In this document: positions 7,000 through 13,683 of the stretch, piece by piece
How the letters are laid out: the number at the start of each line of letters is the position of its first letter
How positions within the stretch are numbered: position 1 is the stretch's first letter
Assembly: GCA_031390175.1 (NCBI GenBank)
Contig: JANMTF010000026.1
Span: 1 to 17,797, forward strand
Source of the DNA: JAAFIP01 sp031390175
GTDB taxonomy: Bacteria > Pseudomonadota > Gammaproteobacteria > Burkholderiales > Burkholderiaceae_C
Length of the DNA: 17,797 bases
Direction of reading: 5' to 3'
Notes under the pieces: generated by a model
Seen by the model: the letters and a program-made list of their open reading frames with translations, nothing else
Told to the model about the DNA's origin: nothing
Databases searched by the model: none
Made by a program: the position numbers and the translations under genes

Positions 7000-7109
7000 G
7001 CGGTCAATCACTCGAGCGCTGCTGCCACCGCAGTCCCTTTACTGCCAGTAGCCTGTGCCATGCCGCCTTGGCGTGGTAGGCTAAGTACCCCATCATTTGC
7101 GAGATTCTT

Positions 7110-7823
7110 ATGTCATTGACTATCAAAAAAATAGCTGTTTGCGCAGTATTTGCTTGCGCGAACAGCAGTTTTTCTCAAACTCTTCGAACCGAAACTCCCC
7201 AAAACGTGGTCTCCTTGCAGTCCAGCGGCAGCGTAGAGGCCCAGCAAGATTTGCTGATGATTACCATGAGCACGACCAAAGACGGTGCTGACGCTGCCCT
7301 GGTGCAAACCCAGCTTAAAATCGCCTTGGATGCTGCTTTGACAGAGGCCAAGAAGGTGGCGCTACCTGGTCAGTTAGATGTGCGCACAGGAGCGTTCAGC
7401 CTGTACCCACGCTATGCCCGTGACGGCAAAATCAATGGCTGGCAAGGCAGCACCGAGCTGGTGCTGGAGGGACGCGACTTTGCCCGCATCAGCGCTACTG
7501 CCGGCAAGATCATCAGCCTCACTCTAGGCCAGGTCAGCTTTGCACTGTCACGCGAGGCGCGCGCCAAAGTAGAGGGCGAGGCGCAGGCGCAGGCCATCGA
7601 ACGCTTTAAAACCAAGGCCGCTGAGATCAGCAAAAACTTTGGCTTTGGCGGCTACACCCTGCGCGAAGTAGCCGTGAACGCAAACGACCAAGGCTTTACC
7701 CCGCCACGCGGGCGCGTGATGACGATGGAAGCCAAGTCCATGTCGTCTGACGCACCCGTTCCGGTAGAAGCCGGACGCAGCACTGTGGTGGTGACCGTGA
7801 ATGGTTCGGTGCAGATGAAATAA
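7110..7823 (+). CDS. SIMPL domain (DUF541) exported protein
   Basis: A 237-residue periplasmic protein. The first 22 residues form a Sec signal (LTIKKIAVCAVFACANSSFS). The mature part follows the SIMPL/DUF541 plan: a first conserved strand VVSLQSSGSVEAQQDLLMITM (33-53), a region of long amphipathic helices around QTQLKIALDAALTEAKKVA, the GAFSLYPRYARDGKINGWQG segment (94-113), FALSREARAKVEGEAQAQAI (143-162) and KAAEISKNFGFGGYTLREV (168-186). E. coli YggE and mammalian SIMPL belong to the family. YggE has been linked to oxidative stress, but no biochemical activity is settled. The gene ends at a strong intrinsic terminator and appears to be monocistronic. Confidence 0.9.
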   Translation: MSLTIKKIAVCAVFACANSSFSQTLRTETPQNVVSLQSSGSVEAQQDLLMITMSTTKDGADAALVQTQLKIALDAALTEAKKVALPGQLDVRTGAFSLYPRYARDGKINGWQGSTELVLEGRDFARISATAGKIISLTLGQVSFALSREARAKVEGEAQAQAIERFKTKAAEISKNFGFGGYTLREVAVNANDQGFTPPRGRVMTMEAKSMSSDAPVPVEAGRSTVVVTVNGSVQMK

Positions 7824-7840
7824 GCCGTCTCTCCATAACG

Positions 7841-7880
7841 AAAGCCGCACAAGCCTGCAAGGGCTTGGGCGGCTTTTTTT
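7841..7880 (+). terminator. Strong intrinsic terminator of the SIMPL gene
   Basis: Stem AAAGCCGC (7841-7848) pairs with GCGGCTTT (7869-7876), and the inner stem CAAGCC (7850-7855) pairs with GGCTTG (7862-7867), with one A/G mismatch between them. An uninterrupted T run follows (to 7880). It starts 18 nt after the stop codon and separates two convergent genes. Confidence 0.92.
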
Positions 7881-7881
7881 C

Positions 7882-7906
7882 AGGCCACAGCGCATGCTGT
7901 GGGCCT
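7882..7906. repeat. Second hairpin between the convergent SIMPL and lipoprotein genes
   Basis: AGGCCACAGC (7882-7891) pairs with GCTGTGGGCCT (7896-7906) around the loop GCAT with a single bulged G. It directly follows the SIMPL terminator and lies 13-37 nt downstream of the lipoprotein stop codon on the minus strand. It has no U-tract in either direction, so it is more likely an mRNA 3'-end stabiliser for the lipoprotein transcript than an intrinsic terminator. Confidence 0.55.
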
Positions 7907-7918
7907 AGCCCGGCAGAC

Positions 7919-9445
7919 TTACTGGAATATCACTGTGCTGGCTTTCAGGGGTGGCGGCGATGATGCCGTAAGTGGACTGATGGTATCGTCGCTGCACACT
8001 TGCACACGGCGGCCCAGCACGATGTTGGCCGCACTACCGTTGACAAACTTGGCTGTGCTGGCATCGAACGGAATACCGTTGATGTACTGGCCAATGCTGA
8101 TGGTTTTGCCCACCTTGAACACTGTGGCTGAGATGATCTCGCTGATCTCTGCGCCTATGGCTACCCGTCCTGAGCAATTGTCGGCTCCCGGGTTGGGCAT
8201 GGTGACCGTACCTGTAGTGGTGCCAGGTACCGTGCTGGTGGGCATGGGCGGTACGGTCACAGTGCCGGTGACGGTGCTGGTCACTGTACCGGTAACGGTG
8301 CCCGTTACTGTGCCAGTGGGAGTGCCTGTCGTGGTGCCAGGGGTGGTGCTGGTCGTGCCGGTCGGGTTGGGCAGGGTACCTGTCGGATTAGGCATGGTGG
8401 TGGTGCCGGTAGGTGTGCTGTCATCACACAAGATCGGGTTCGCTGTCCAAGTGCCTTTGTCGCCAGTGGCAGGGCCGGTGAATGTACCTGTGTACTTGCC
8501 TTTGGCGTCGCTTTGGCCAGTGCCCACAATCTGCTTGCCTGCGCCCAAGTCAAATACTAGCGAGATGCTGCCTTCTTTGGTCAGCGTACCCGTCACAGTA
8601 ATGTCTGGCAAGGTAGTGGTGCCCATACTTGGCTTGATAGCTTGTAGCTCGGCTTGCAAGGTGTCGTTCAAAGCCTTCAAGTCTTTGCTCAAGGTGGCTT
8701 GCAGGGCATCGAGCTGTTTGCCAAAATCATCCAAAATAGCTTTCACCTTGGCCTCAATCGCTGTGTATTGCGCTTTGGCATCGGCGGCGTTGGCGGGTAC
8801 GGCAAACCACGCGGCGCGCTGCACTTTGAGCAGCGCGTCAGTGCCTTTGGCCAGGGCCGATACGCCCAAGCGGAATTTTTCATAGTCTACTTTGGCGCCT
8901 GCGTAGAACTTGTTCAGTGCCAGTTTGACTTTTGCTTTGTCTGCATCGGTGTGCCGGGAGTCGTCTTCGCGCATCGCGTCGCGTTGGATTAACTTGCCCG
9001 TGACAGCAAAGCTTTTACCCCCATCCATACTTTTGGCGTTGAGCTGGAGTTTGCCTTTGAGCTGGGTGTCTTTGCTGGGCCCTTCTTTGACTTTGGCGTC
9101 AAAGTCCAGTGCAGCGCTGCGCATCACCTGCATGGTGCTGGTGGTGCTGGTAGTGCTGGTAGTGCTCGTGGTACCCGTGGCTGTAGAAATCACAGATTCG
9201 GTGTTGCTTACGCTGACCGAGGTGGCCTCGTCAGTAGAAATGCTTTGCAGTGAGGGTGGGGCACTGGCGACGAGCGCCGGGCTGGCGCCTGTCCCTGTGG
9301 TTGGAGCGCTGACGGTATTGTCAGAGCCACCGCCGCCGCAGGCGACCAAACCGAGTGTGCTGGCGGTCACCAATGCAAGGCCAAGGCGCTGGGCCCATCG
9401 GGGTACTGCCGCAAGGGGCAGCATGGTGTGGTTCAGATACGGCAT
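7919..9445 (-). CDS. Lipoprotein with Thr-rich repeat linker and DUF5666-like C-terminus
   Basis: A 508-residue predicted lipoprotein. The signal ends in the lipobox LVAC with C36, followed by GGGGSDN, typical of Burkholderiales surface lipoproteins. A short Ser/Thr run (about 89-104) leads to a central domain (about 110-290) with a helical section (VKLALNKFYAGAKVDYEKF, LDDFGKQLDALQATLSKDLK) and a strand-rich part (ITVTGTLTKEGSISLVFDLG, YTGTFTGPATGDKGTW). Residues 344-418 are a Thr/Pro/Gly-rich linker built of PNPTGT and GTVT units. The C-terminal part (about 437-487), with GKTISIGQYINGIPFDAST and ANIVLGRRVQVCSDD, resembles DUF5666, a small beta-barrel domain. C340, C424 and C484 could form a disulfide. 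A Shine-Dalgarno (AGGAGA, 9457-9452) selects the ATG at 9445 over 9478. Role unknown; likely cell-envelope or surface exposed. Confidence 0.8.
   Translation of the reverse strand: MPYLNHTMLPLAAVPRWAQRLGLALVTASTLGLVACGGGGSDNTVSAPTTGTGASPALVASAPPSLQSISTDEATSVSVSNTESVISTATGTTSTTSTTSTTSTMQVMRSAALDFDAKVKEGPSKDTQLKGKLQLNAKSMDGGKSFAVTGKLIQRDAMREDDSRHTDADKAKVKLALNKFYAGAKVDYEKFRLGVSALAKGTDALLKVQRAAWFAVPANAADAKAQYTAIEAKVKAILDDFGKQLDALQATLSKDLKALNDTLQAELQAIKPSMGTTTLPDITVTGTLTKEGSISLVFDLGAGKQIVGTGQSDAKGKYTGTFTGPATGDKGTWTANPILCDDSTPTGTTTMPNPTGTLPNPTGTTSTTPGTTTGTPTGTVTGTVTGTVTSTVTGTVTVPPMPTSTVPGTTTGTVTMPNPGADNCSGRVAIGAEISEIISATVFKVGKTISIGQYINGIPFDASTAKFVNGSAANIVLGRRVQVCSDDTISPLTASSPPPLKASTVIFQ
8192..8416 (-). 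repeat. Degenerate minisatellite encoding a Thr-rich linker
   Basis: This in-frame block encodes repeated GTVT, TGT and PNPTGT units. The densest part (about 8240-8330 on the plus strand) consists of imperfect 12-nt units of the kind GTNACNGTGCCN/GTGACGGTGCTG. All units keep the reading frame. Such arrays are prone to length changes by replication slippage in multiples of 12 nt, giving linker-length variants rather than frameshifts. Confidence 0.75.
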
Positions 9446-9848
9446 GAAAATTCTCCTAAAAAAGTAGTTGAAGCGCATTGTTTGATTACCGATGCATTAC
9501 TCACAACCCTCGACGTGTCACAGCCAGTGTCATCCGGTATATTTGGTGCGCCGCATGTGTGCAAGTACTGGTGTCTTGGTGCCAAAAAGGGGCTAGGGCC
9601 AAAAGGCGCTTCTCTTTCTGTCGCAAGGGTGTGCGGGAATGCGATGGTCTTCCAGCAGGCCGCGTACGCTTCTCGTGGGGCCTACCTGCTTTCACACAAT
9701 CCACTAAACTTTACTTCCCGTTGGTGTGGGCAAGCAACACGTTCAGGTGGTAAAAAAATGCAAACGCCGCCTTTCTGCAGGCATACACGGTGGGGCAACA
9801 TCCTGGCTGTAAGGTTGCCGCATTTGGCACGACATACTTGTTTACACT
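9446..9848. other. Intergenic region between divergent lipoprotein and radical SAM genes
   Basis: This 403-nt region must hold the promoters of both divergent genes. Apart from the lipoprotein Shine-Dalgarno (9457-9452), I see no convincing promoter pair, RNA gene, terminator or repeat. A plus-strand open frame (9478-9753) has low-quality, Arg/Cys-rich protein and no Shine-Dalgarno, so I do not call it. The radical SAM ATG lies directly next to a TACACT -10-like hexamer (9843-9848) with no ribosome binding site, so either the annotated start or the -10 reading is wrong. Confidence 0.5.
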
Positions 9849-11234
9849 ATGAATGTGCCCATTACTTTGCCAGTAGCAGCGCCCTCAACGATACTATTGC
9901 CCGGCTCGCAAGCCGGGCGCCTGGCGCGCATGGCCCGGCGCATGCAGAGCGCCGGCCAATGGGGCCCAGCCCAGGCGGCTGGCAGGCGCTGGACGATGGG
10001 CTGCGTGTCGCTGGAGGTGACCCAGCGCTGCAACCTGGACTGCACCTTGTGCTATCTGTCCGAGAGCGCCGAGGCTGTGCGCGATATTCCGCTGCAAGAG
10101 TTGTTTCGCCGCATCGACGATATTGCTGAGCAGTATGGCCCCAACACCGACGTGCAAATCTCTGGCGGTGACCCCACGCTGCGCGACAAGGGCGAGCTGT
10201 CCCAGATCGTGCGCTACGTGCGCGCCAAGGGCCTGCGGGCATCGTTGTTGACCAATGGCATATTGCTCACCCGCGCGTGGCTAGAGCGCCTGACGGGCGA
10301 CGGCCTGAATGACGTGGCTTTTCATGTGGACACGACGCAAGAGCGCAAGGGCTTTGCTACAGAGTGCGAGATGAACAGCCTGCGTCTGCACTACATTAAC
10401 ATGGCGCGCGGCCTGCCGCTGTCGGTGATGTTTAACATCACAGTGTTTGCAGGCAATATGCATGAGGTGCCTGAGGTTGCAAGGTTTTTTGTGCAGCACA
10501 ACGACGTGGTGCGGTTTGCCTCTTTTCAGCTGGGGGCTGATACCGGGCGTGGCACTGTGCATGGGCGTGACCCGGTGCTGGTGACCCAAGCCTCGGTATG
10601 CCAGGCCATAGAGCAGGGCGCAGGCATTGCGCTGAATTTTGATGCGTTGCACGGCGGCCACGGCAGCTGCAACCGATACGCCTTGCTGCTCAGCATTGGG
10701 CAGCACCACTTTGATGCGCTGCAAGACGCCGAATTGGCACAACGTGTGATGCACGAGACGGCCGACGTAGCGTTTGAACGGGACCAAAGCCTGAGCGGTG
10801 CCTGGGCCATGGCCAAAGCTCTGCTGCGCCATCGGCATCTGGCAGCCAGTGTGGCCAAGTACGCTGCGCGCATGCTGTGGCAGGCCCGGGGGCAGTGGTT
10901 TAGCCAAGGCCGCATGGTGCCTAGGCTGCGCAAAATATCGTTCTTTACCCATAACTTTATGGACGCTTGCAACCTGGACGCTGAAAGGGTGGATGCCTGC
11001 GTGTTCATGGCGGCTACGGCTGAGGGCCCCATGTCCATGTGCCAGTACAACGCCGAACGCGAGCGCATTTTGCTCAAGCCCATCGTGTTGGCCAGTGGCG
11101 AGACCTGGCAGCCCTTGGCCGTAGCGCCCGATGCCAATGGCGAGATTCGCATACCGCTCAAATGGCTGAAAGGCAAACCCCGTGAGGCCGCCATGTTTGA
11201 ACGCGCCAAGCACCCCTTAGCCGAGATAAACTAA
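9849..11234 (+). CDS. Radical SAM enzyme with a C-terminal cysteine-rich extension (COG1964-like)
   Basis: A 461-residue radical SAM protein. The SAM-cluster motif is C61-NLD-C65-TL-C68 in LEVTQRCNLDCTLCYLSE, followed by the SAM-binding ISGGDPTLR (104-112) and LLTNGILL (133-140). The second half carries further cysteines: C274 in HGSCNRY, then C374, C384 and C398 in FMDACNLDAERVDACVFM and SMCQYNAER. That ending (FMD..N.D.ERV..C, then a C-x-YN) resembles the C-terminal part of the COG1964 family, which includes archaeal tetraether lipid synthase, where extra cysteines bind an additional Fe-S cluster. The substrate is not identifiable from sequence. The N-terminal about 45 residues are basic and low complexity, the ATG has no clear Shine-Dalgarno, and a later start is possible. 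Its stop codon overlaps the DUF547 lipoprotein start (TAATG), so the two proteins are probably made together. Confidence 0.85.
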   Translation: MNVPITLPVAAPSTILLPGSQAGRLARMARRMQSAGQWGPAQAAGRRWTMGCVSLEVTQRCNLDCTLCYLSESAEAVRDIPLQELFRRIDDIAEQYGPNTDVQISGGDPTLRDKGELSQIVRYVRAKGLRASLLTNGILLTRAWLERLTGDGLNDVAFHVDTTQERKGFATECEMNSLRLHYINMARGLPLSVMFNITVFAGNMHEVPEVARFFVQHNDVVRFASFQLGADTGRGTVHGRDPVLVTQASVCQAIEQGAGIALNFDALHGGHGSCNRYALLLSIGQHHFDALQDAELAQRVMHETADVAFERDQSLSGAWAMAKALLRHRHLAASVAKYAARMLWQARGQWFSQGRMVPRLRKISFFTHNFMDACNLDAERVDACVFMAATAEGPMSMCQYNAERERILLKPIVLASGETWQPLAVAPDANGEIRIPLKWLKGKPREAAMFERAKHPLAEIN

Positions 11235-12082
11235 TGACAAACAGACGCATTGACCATCTACATACTGCTTTCCAACCCAGCCCTAGCTTGCGCTTGGCGC
11301 GCATGACGCTTCTGGGATTGCTGATGCTGCTTTTGGCGGCATGCAGCACGGTAGTCAAAGTGAGCCAGCCTGATACGCCGCTGGTGAGCCTTGCGCTAGC
11401 CGAGCGCGGCTACGCAGCGGTACTGGAGCGGCATGTCAATGGGCTTGGCGAGGTAGATTTTGCAGCCTTGCAAAAAGATGCCAGTGCCAACGGCTTCAAG
11501 GCGCTAGAAAGCTATGTGCAAGCCATCGCCGTCACTCCACTGGACGCAGCGGCTACGCCTGACGCCCGGCTGGCCCATATGGTCAACGCCTACAACGCAC
11601 TGTCGATGTTCAACGTGATAGCCTCCGGTATCCCGCATACCCATGCGGGCTGGGCCAAAGTAAAGTTTTTTTTGCTGCGAAAGTTTGAAATAGGCGGTGC
11701 GCTGCTGTCGCTGTATGCGTTTGAAAACGACATCATCCGCAAGCTGGGCGAGCCGCGTATCCACTTTGCGCTGAATTGCTCTGCGGTATCTTGCCCCGTG
11801 CTGCCACGCAAACCTTTCACAGCCGATCAACTGAACCAGGAGCTAGACCGCGAGGCACGCGCCTTCTTTGCTCGGCCAGACAACGTGATCGTAGACCATG
11901 CCAAGCGCACCGTGTTCTTTAATGAAATCTTGAAGTTTTATACCGAAGACTTCACGCCCACCCACGCCCCCAGCTTGATCGACTACGCCCAGCGCTACAC
12001 CAGCCAAACCCTGCCCAAAGACTACGCCACCGCCTTCTCGCCTTACGACTGGACAGTGGCCAACAGCCAGGCAAGGCGCTAG
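11234..12082 (+). CDS. DUF547 domain lipoprotein
   Basis: A 282-residue predicted lipoprotein: a basic N-region, a hydrophobic stretch (MTLLGLLMLLL) and the lipobox LAAC with C37. The mature part is a DUF547 domain: VNAYNALSMFNVI (117-129), LYAFENDIIRKLGEPRIHFA (160-179), then NCSAVSCPVLP (181-191) with C182 and C187, and FFNEILKFYTEDF (228-240). DUF547 proteins are uncharacterised; a papain/transglutaminase-like fold has been suggested, and the conserved Cys and His here (C182 or C187, H177) would fit a thiol active site, but this is not proven. The ATG overlaps the radical SAM stop by one base (TAATG), a classic translational-coupling arrangement. An in-frame ATG at 11303 would give a shorter signal peptide. 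Confidence 0.88.
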   Translation: MTNRRIDHLHTAFQPSPSLRLARMTLLGLLMLLLAACSTVVKVSQPDTPLVSLALAERGYAAVLERHVNGLGEVDFAALQKDASANGFKALESYVQAIAVTPLDAAATPDARLAHMVNAYNALSMFNVIASGIPHTHAGWAKVKFFLLRKFEIGGALLSLYAFENDIIRKLGEPRIHFALNCSAVSCPVLPRKPFTADQLNQELDREARAFFARPDNVIVDHAKRTVFFNEILKFYTEDFTPTHAPSLIDYAQRYTSQTLPKDYATAFSPYDWTVANSQARR

Positions 12083-12198
12083 TGCCGGTACCTGCAAACT
12101 GGGCAGCAGACTGCGCTTGTTCAATGGGTTGAAGATTTAAGTGCTGGCTTACCCACGACAGACAGATTCTTACAATAAAATAGACGCTATGCTTTAAA

Positions 12199-12394
12199 TA
12201 GCTGCTCCCGCGATATTTTATTGGTCTGCAGCCTTGTTTGTATCTCAAAAACCAGTCAAAATCATCGTTTTTTTGATGCTGCGGGGCCTCTGGGAGCTTG
12301 CAAATCGGCTGAAAACTGGAAATTTACCCTTTTGGGAGCCATTTTTAGGGTATCCATCGGGCTGCAGACAAATAGAATATAGCGGGAGCAGCTA
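12199..12394. repeat. Inverted pair of 35-bp dispersed repeats enclosing 126 bp
   Basis: The left arm 12199-12233 (starting TAGCTGCTCCCGC, ending GTCTGCAGCC) and the reverse complement of the right arm 12360-12394 agree at 32 of 35 positions. The third copy, at 1124-1152, matches the right arm. The enclosed 126 bp contain T-rich runs and no open frame of quality. The pair fills most of the 421-nt gap between the DUF547 and DUF6929-like genes. It resembles a MITE or a paired intergenic repeat. No target-site duplication is evident at the edges. Confidence 0.8.
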
Positions 12395-12503
12395 CTAAAT
12401 ATGGAGCACTTTCTGTGTCCTAAATGATTCGTGCGCATCTCACAAAAGCAAATCACAATCGGCTACACGCCTAATTTGTTTTAACCGAACCCACAGGTAC
12501 TCC

Positions 12504-13442
12504 ATGCTGACCCCCCACCTCCTGCGCAACCTGACGATGAACCCAGCGCTGCACCCACGCGGTCAGCCCCATCTGAGCGCAGCCAGCGGCCTGGTGCAGG
12601 TGCAAGAGCGCCTGTATGTAGTGGCAGACGATGAGCACCATTTGGGTAAATTTAAGACTAAACCAGATTCACCCTTGAAGCTGGTGCGCCTGTTTGCAGG
12701 CGATTTGCCGGACAGCGCGAAGCAGCGCAAAGCCGAAAAGCCTGACCTGGAAACCCTTGCCCTTGTGCCGGCCATGCCTGGTTACCCGCACGGGGCCTTG
12801 CTGGCGCTAGGTTCAGGCTCCAAGCCTAACCGCGAGCGCGGTGTGCTGCTAGCGCTGGACGCGCAGGGCCGCGTGGGCAAAGGGCCAGGCCCCGCAGCCA
12901 AGCTGATTGACATGTCCGTCCTGTACGCGGGCCTGCGCGCAACGTTTGTTCATCTGAATATTGAGGGCTGCTTTGTCGCCAGCGGCGTGCTGCACCTCTT
13001 GCAGCGCAGCAACCAGGGAGATCAGCGCAGCGCCTGTCTGCGCCTGGACTGGCACCATACCCAAGCCTGGCTATTAGACCCAGACAACGAAGTCCCGCAA
13101 GCTGTACAAGTAGACCCCATCGATCTGGGTCCCGCTGACCCTGCCCACGGCGTAGCCCTGAGCATCACTGACGCATGCAGCCTGCCGGGCGGTGCGTGGG
13201 CCTTTAGCGCCGTGGCAGAGAACACGAAAGACAGCTACCACGACGGAGCGTGCATCGCCAGCGCTGTTGGCATAGTCAACGCCAGTCACAAGGTAGTGCA
13301 GTTGCATCACCTGCAAGGCGCTCCCAAGGTGGAGGGCATCAGCGTGCAAATATCCGGCAATCAACTTACACTGACTCTGGTGACCGACGCGGACGATCCC
13401 GCTGCCGCGTCTGAGCTGTTGCAAGTGACGTTGCCATATTGA
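12504..13442 (+). CDS. DUF6929-like family protein
   Basis: A 312-residue protein without signal peptide or membrane segment. Recognisable stretches are HLSAASGLVQVQERLYVVAD (23-42), the DLPDSAKQRKAEKPDLETL segment (67-85), PHGALLALGSGSKPNRERGV (95-114) and GVALSITDACSLPGGAWAF (215-233). These fit the DUF6929 family of Burkholderiales proteins, which by their repeated strand pattern (YVVADD.., GALLALGSG, AWAFSAVAE) are probably beta-propellers similar in plan to SdiA-regulated or phytase-like proteins. No enzymatic residues can be pointed to, and function is unknown. It stands alone between the inverted repeat and the xfp operon. The ATG is preceded by CAGGT only, and the next Met (residue 12) is an alternative start. 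Confidence 0.75.
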   Translation: MLTPHLLRNLTMNPALHPRGQPHLSAASGLVQVQERLYVVADDEHHLGKFKTKPDSPLKLVRLFAGDLPDSAKQRKAEKPDLETLALVPAMPGYPHGALLALGSGSKPNRERGVLLALDAQGRVGKGPGPAAKLIDMSVLYAGLRATFVHLNIEGCFVASGVLHLLQRSNQGDQRSACLRLDWHHTQAWLLDPDNEVPQAVQVDPIDLGPADPAHGVALSITDACSLPGGAWAFSAVAENTKDSYHDGACIASAVGIVNASHKVVQLHHLQGAPKVEGISVQISGNQLTLTLVTDADDPAAASELLQVTLPY

Positions 13443-13673
13443 GCACGCCGCACAAAAATGCCCTGAATTGGAGAAAATTCCAGACCCGTGTTTTGAATAA
13501 AAGGGTGACAACCAGGTCACAAAATACGCTGGCGTAAACGGAGCACCGTTGGTTGAGCAGGCCGCCGACAATGGATCCCGAAAAGTGGGTCATGGTTGTG
13601 CGTTGCCGCACAGACGAGGAGTGCTCTGTTTGGGTACAACTGGGCTGCCGAGCGAGGTAATCGCACCCATCCC

Positions 13674-13678
13674 AAGGA
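13674..13678 (+). promoter_or_regulatory. Ribosome binding site that sets the xfp start
   Basis: AAGGA lies 5 nt before the ATG at 13684. The frame is open 45 codons further upstream, to 13549, but that segment lacks phosphoketolase-like sequence and a Shine-Dalgarno. The 241-nt gap before xfp also contains a small hairpin, TGTGCG (13597-13602) with CGCACA (13607-13612), of unknown meaning. Confidence 0.7.
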
Positions 13679-13683
13679 CTCCA

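Noticed and set aside
8192..8416. Repeat block considered as a CRISPR array
   Set aside because: Units are short, imperfect, contiguous and in frame with a coding sequence; there are no spacers and no cas genes.
7899..8885. Long plus-strand open frame (328 codons) rich in VPV and GVPVVVPG repeats
   Set aside because: It is the antisense shadow of the Thr-rich lipoprotein repeat, has no Shine-Dalgarno, and its composition is explained by the complement of ACN/GTN codons. The minus strand has a signal peptide, lipobox and domain structure.
9478..9753. Plus-strand open frame in the gap before the radical SAM gene
   Set aside because: Arg/Cys/Trp-rich composition, no Shine-Dalgarno, and no recognisable domain; treated as non-coding.
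10281..11213. Long minus-strand open frame (310 codons) opposite the radical SAM gene
   Set aside because: High-GC shadow with His/Gln-rich, low-quality protein and no motifs. The plus strand carries clear radical SAM motifs and coupling to DUF547.
12262..12456. Minus-strand 64-codon frame across the right inverted-repeat arm
   Set aside because: It runs through the repeat arm, lacks a ribosome binding site and has no family resemblance, so it is more likely a by-product of the repeat sequence.
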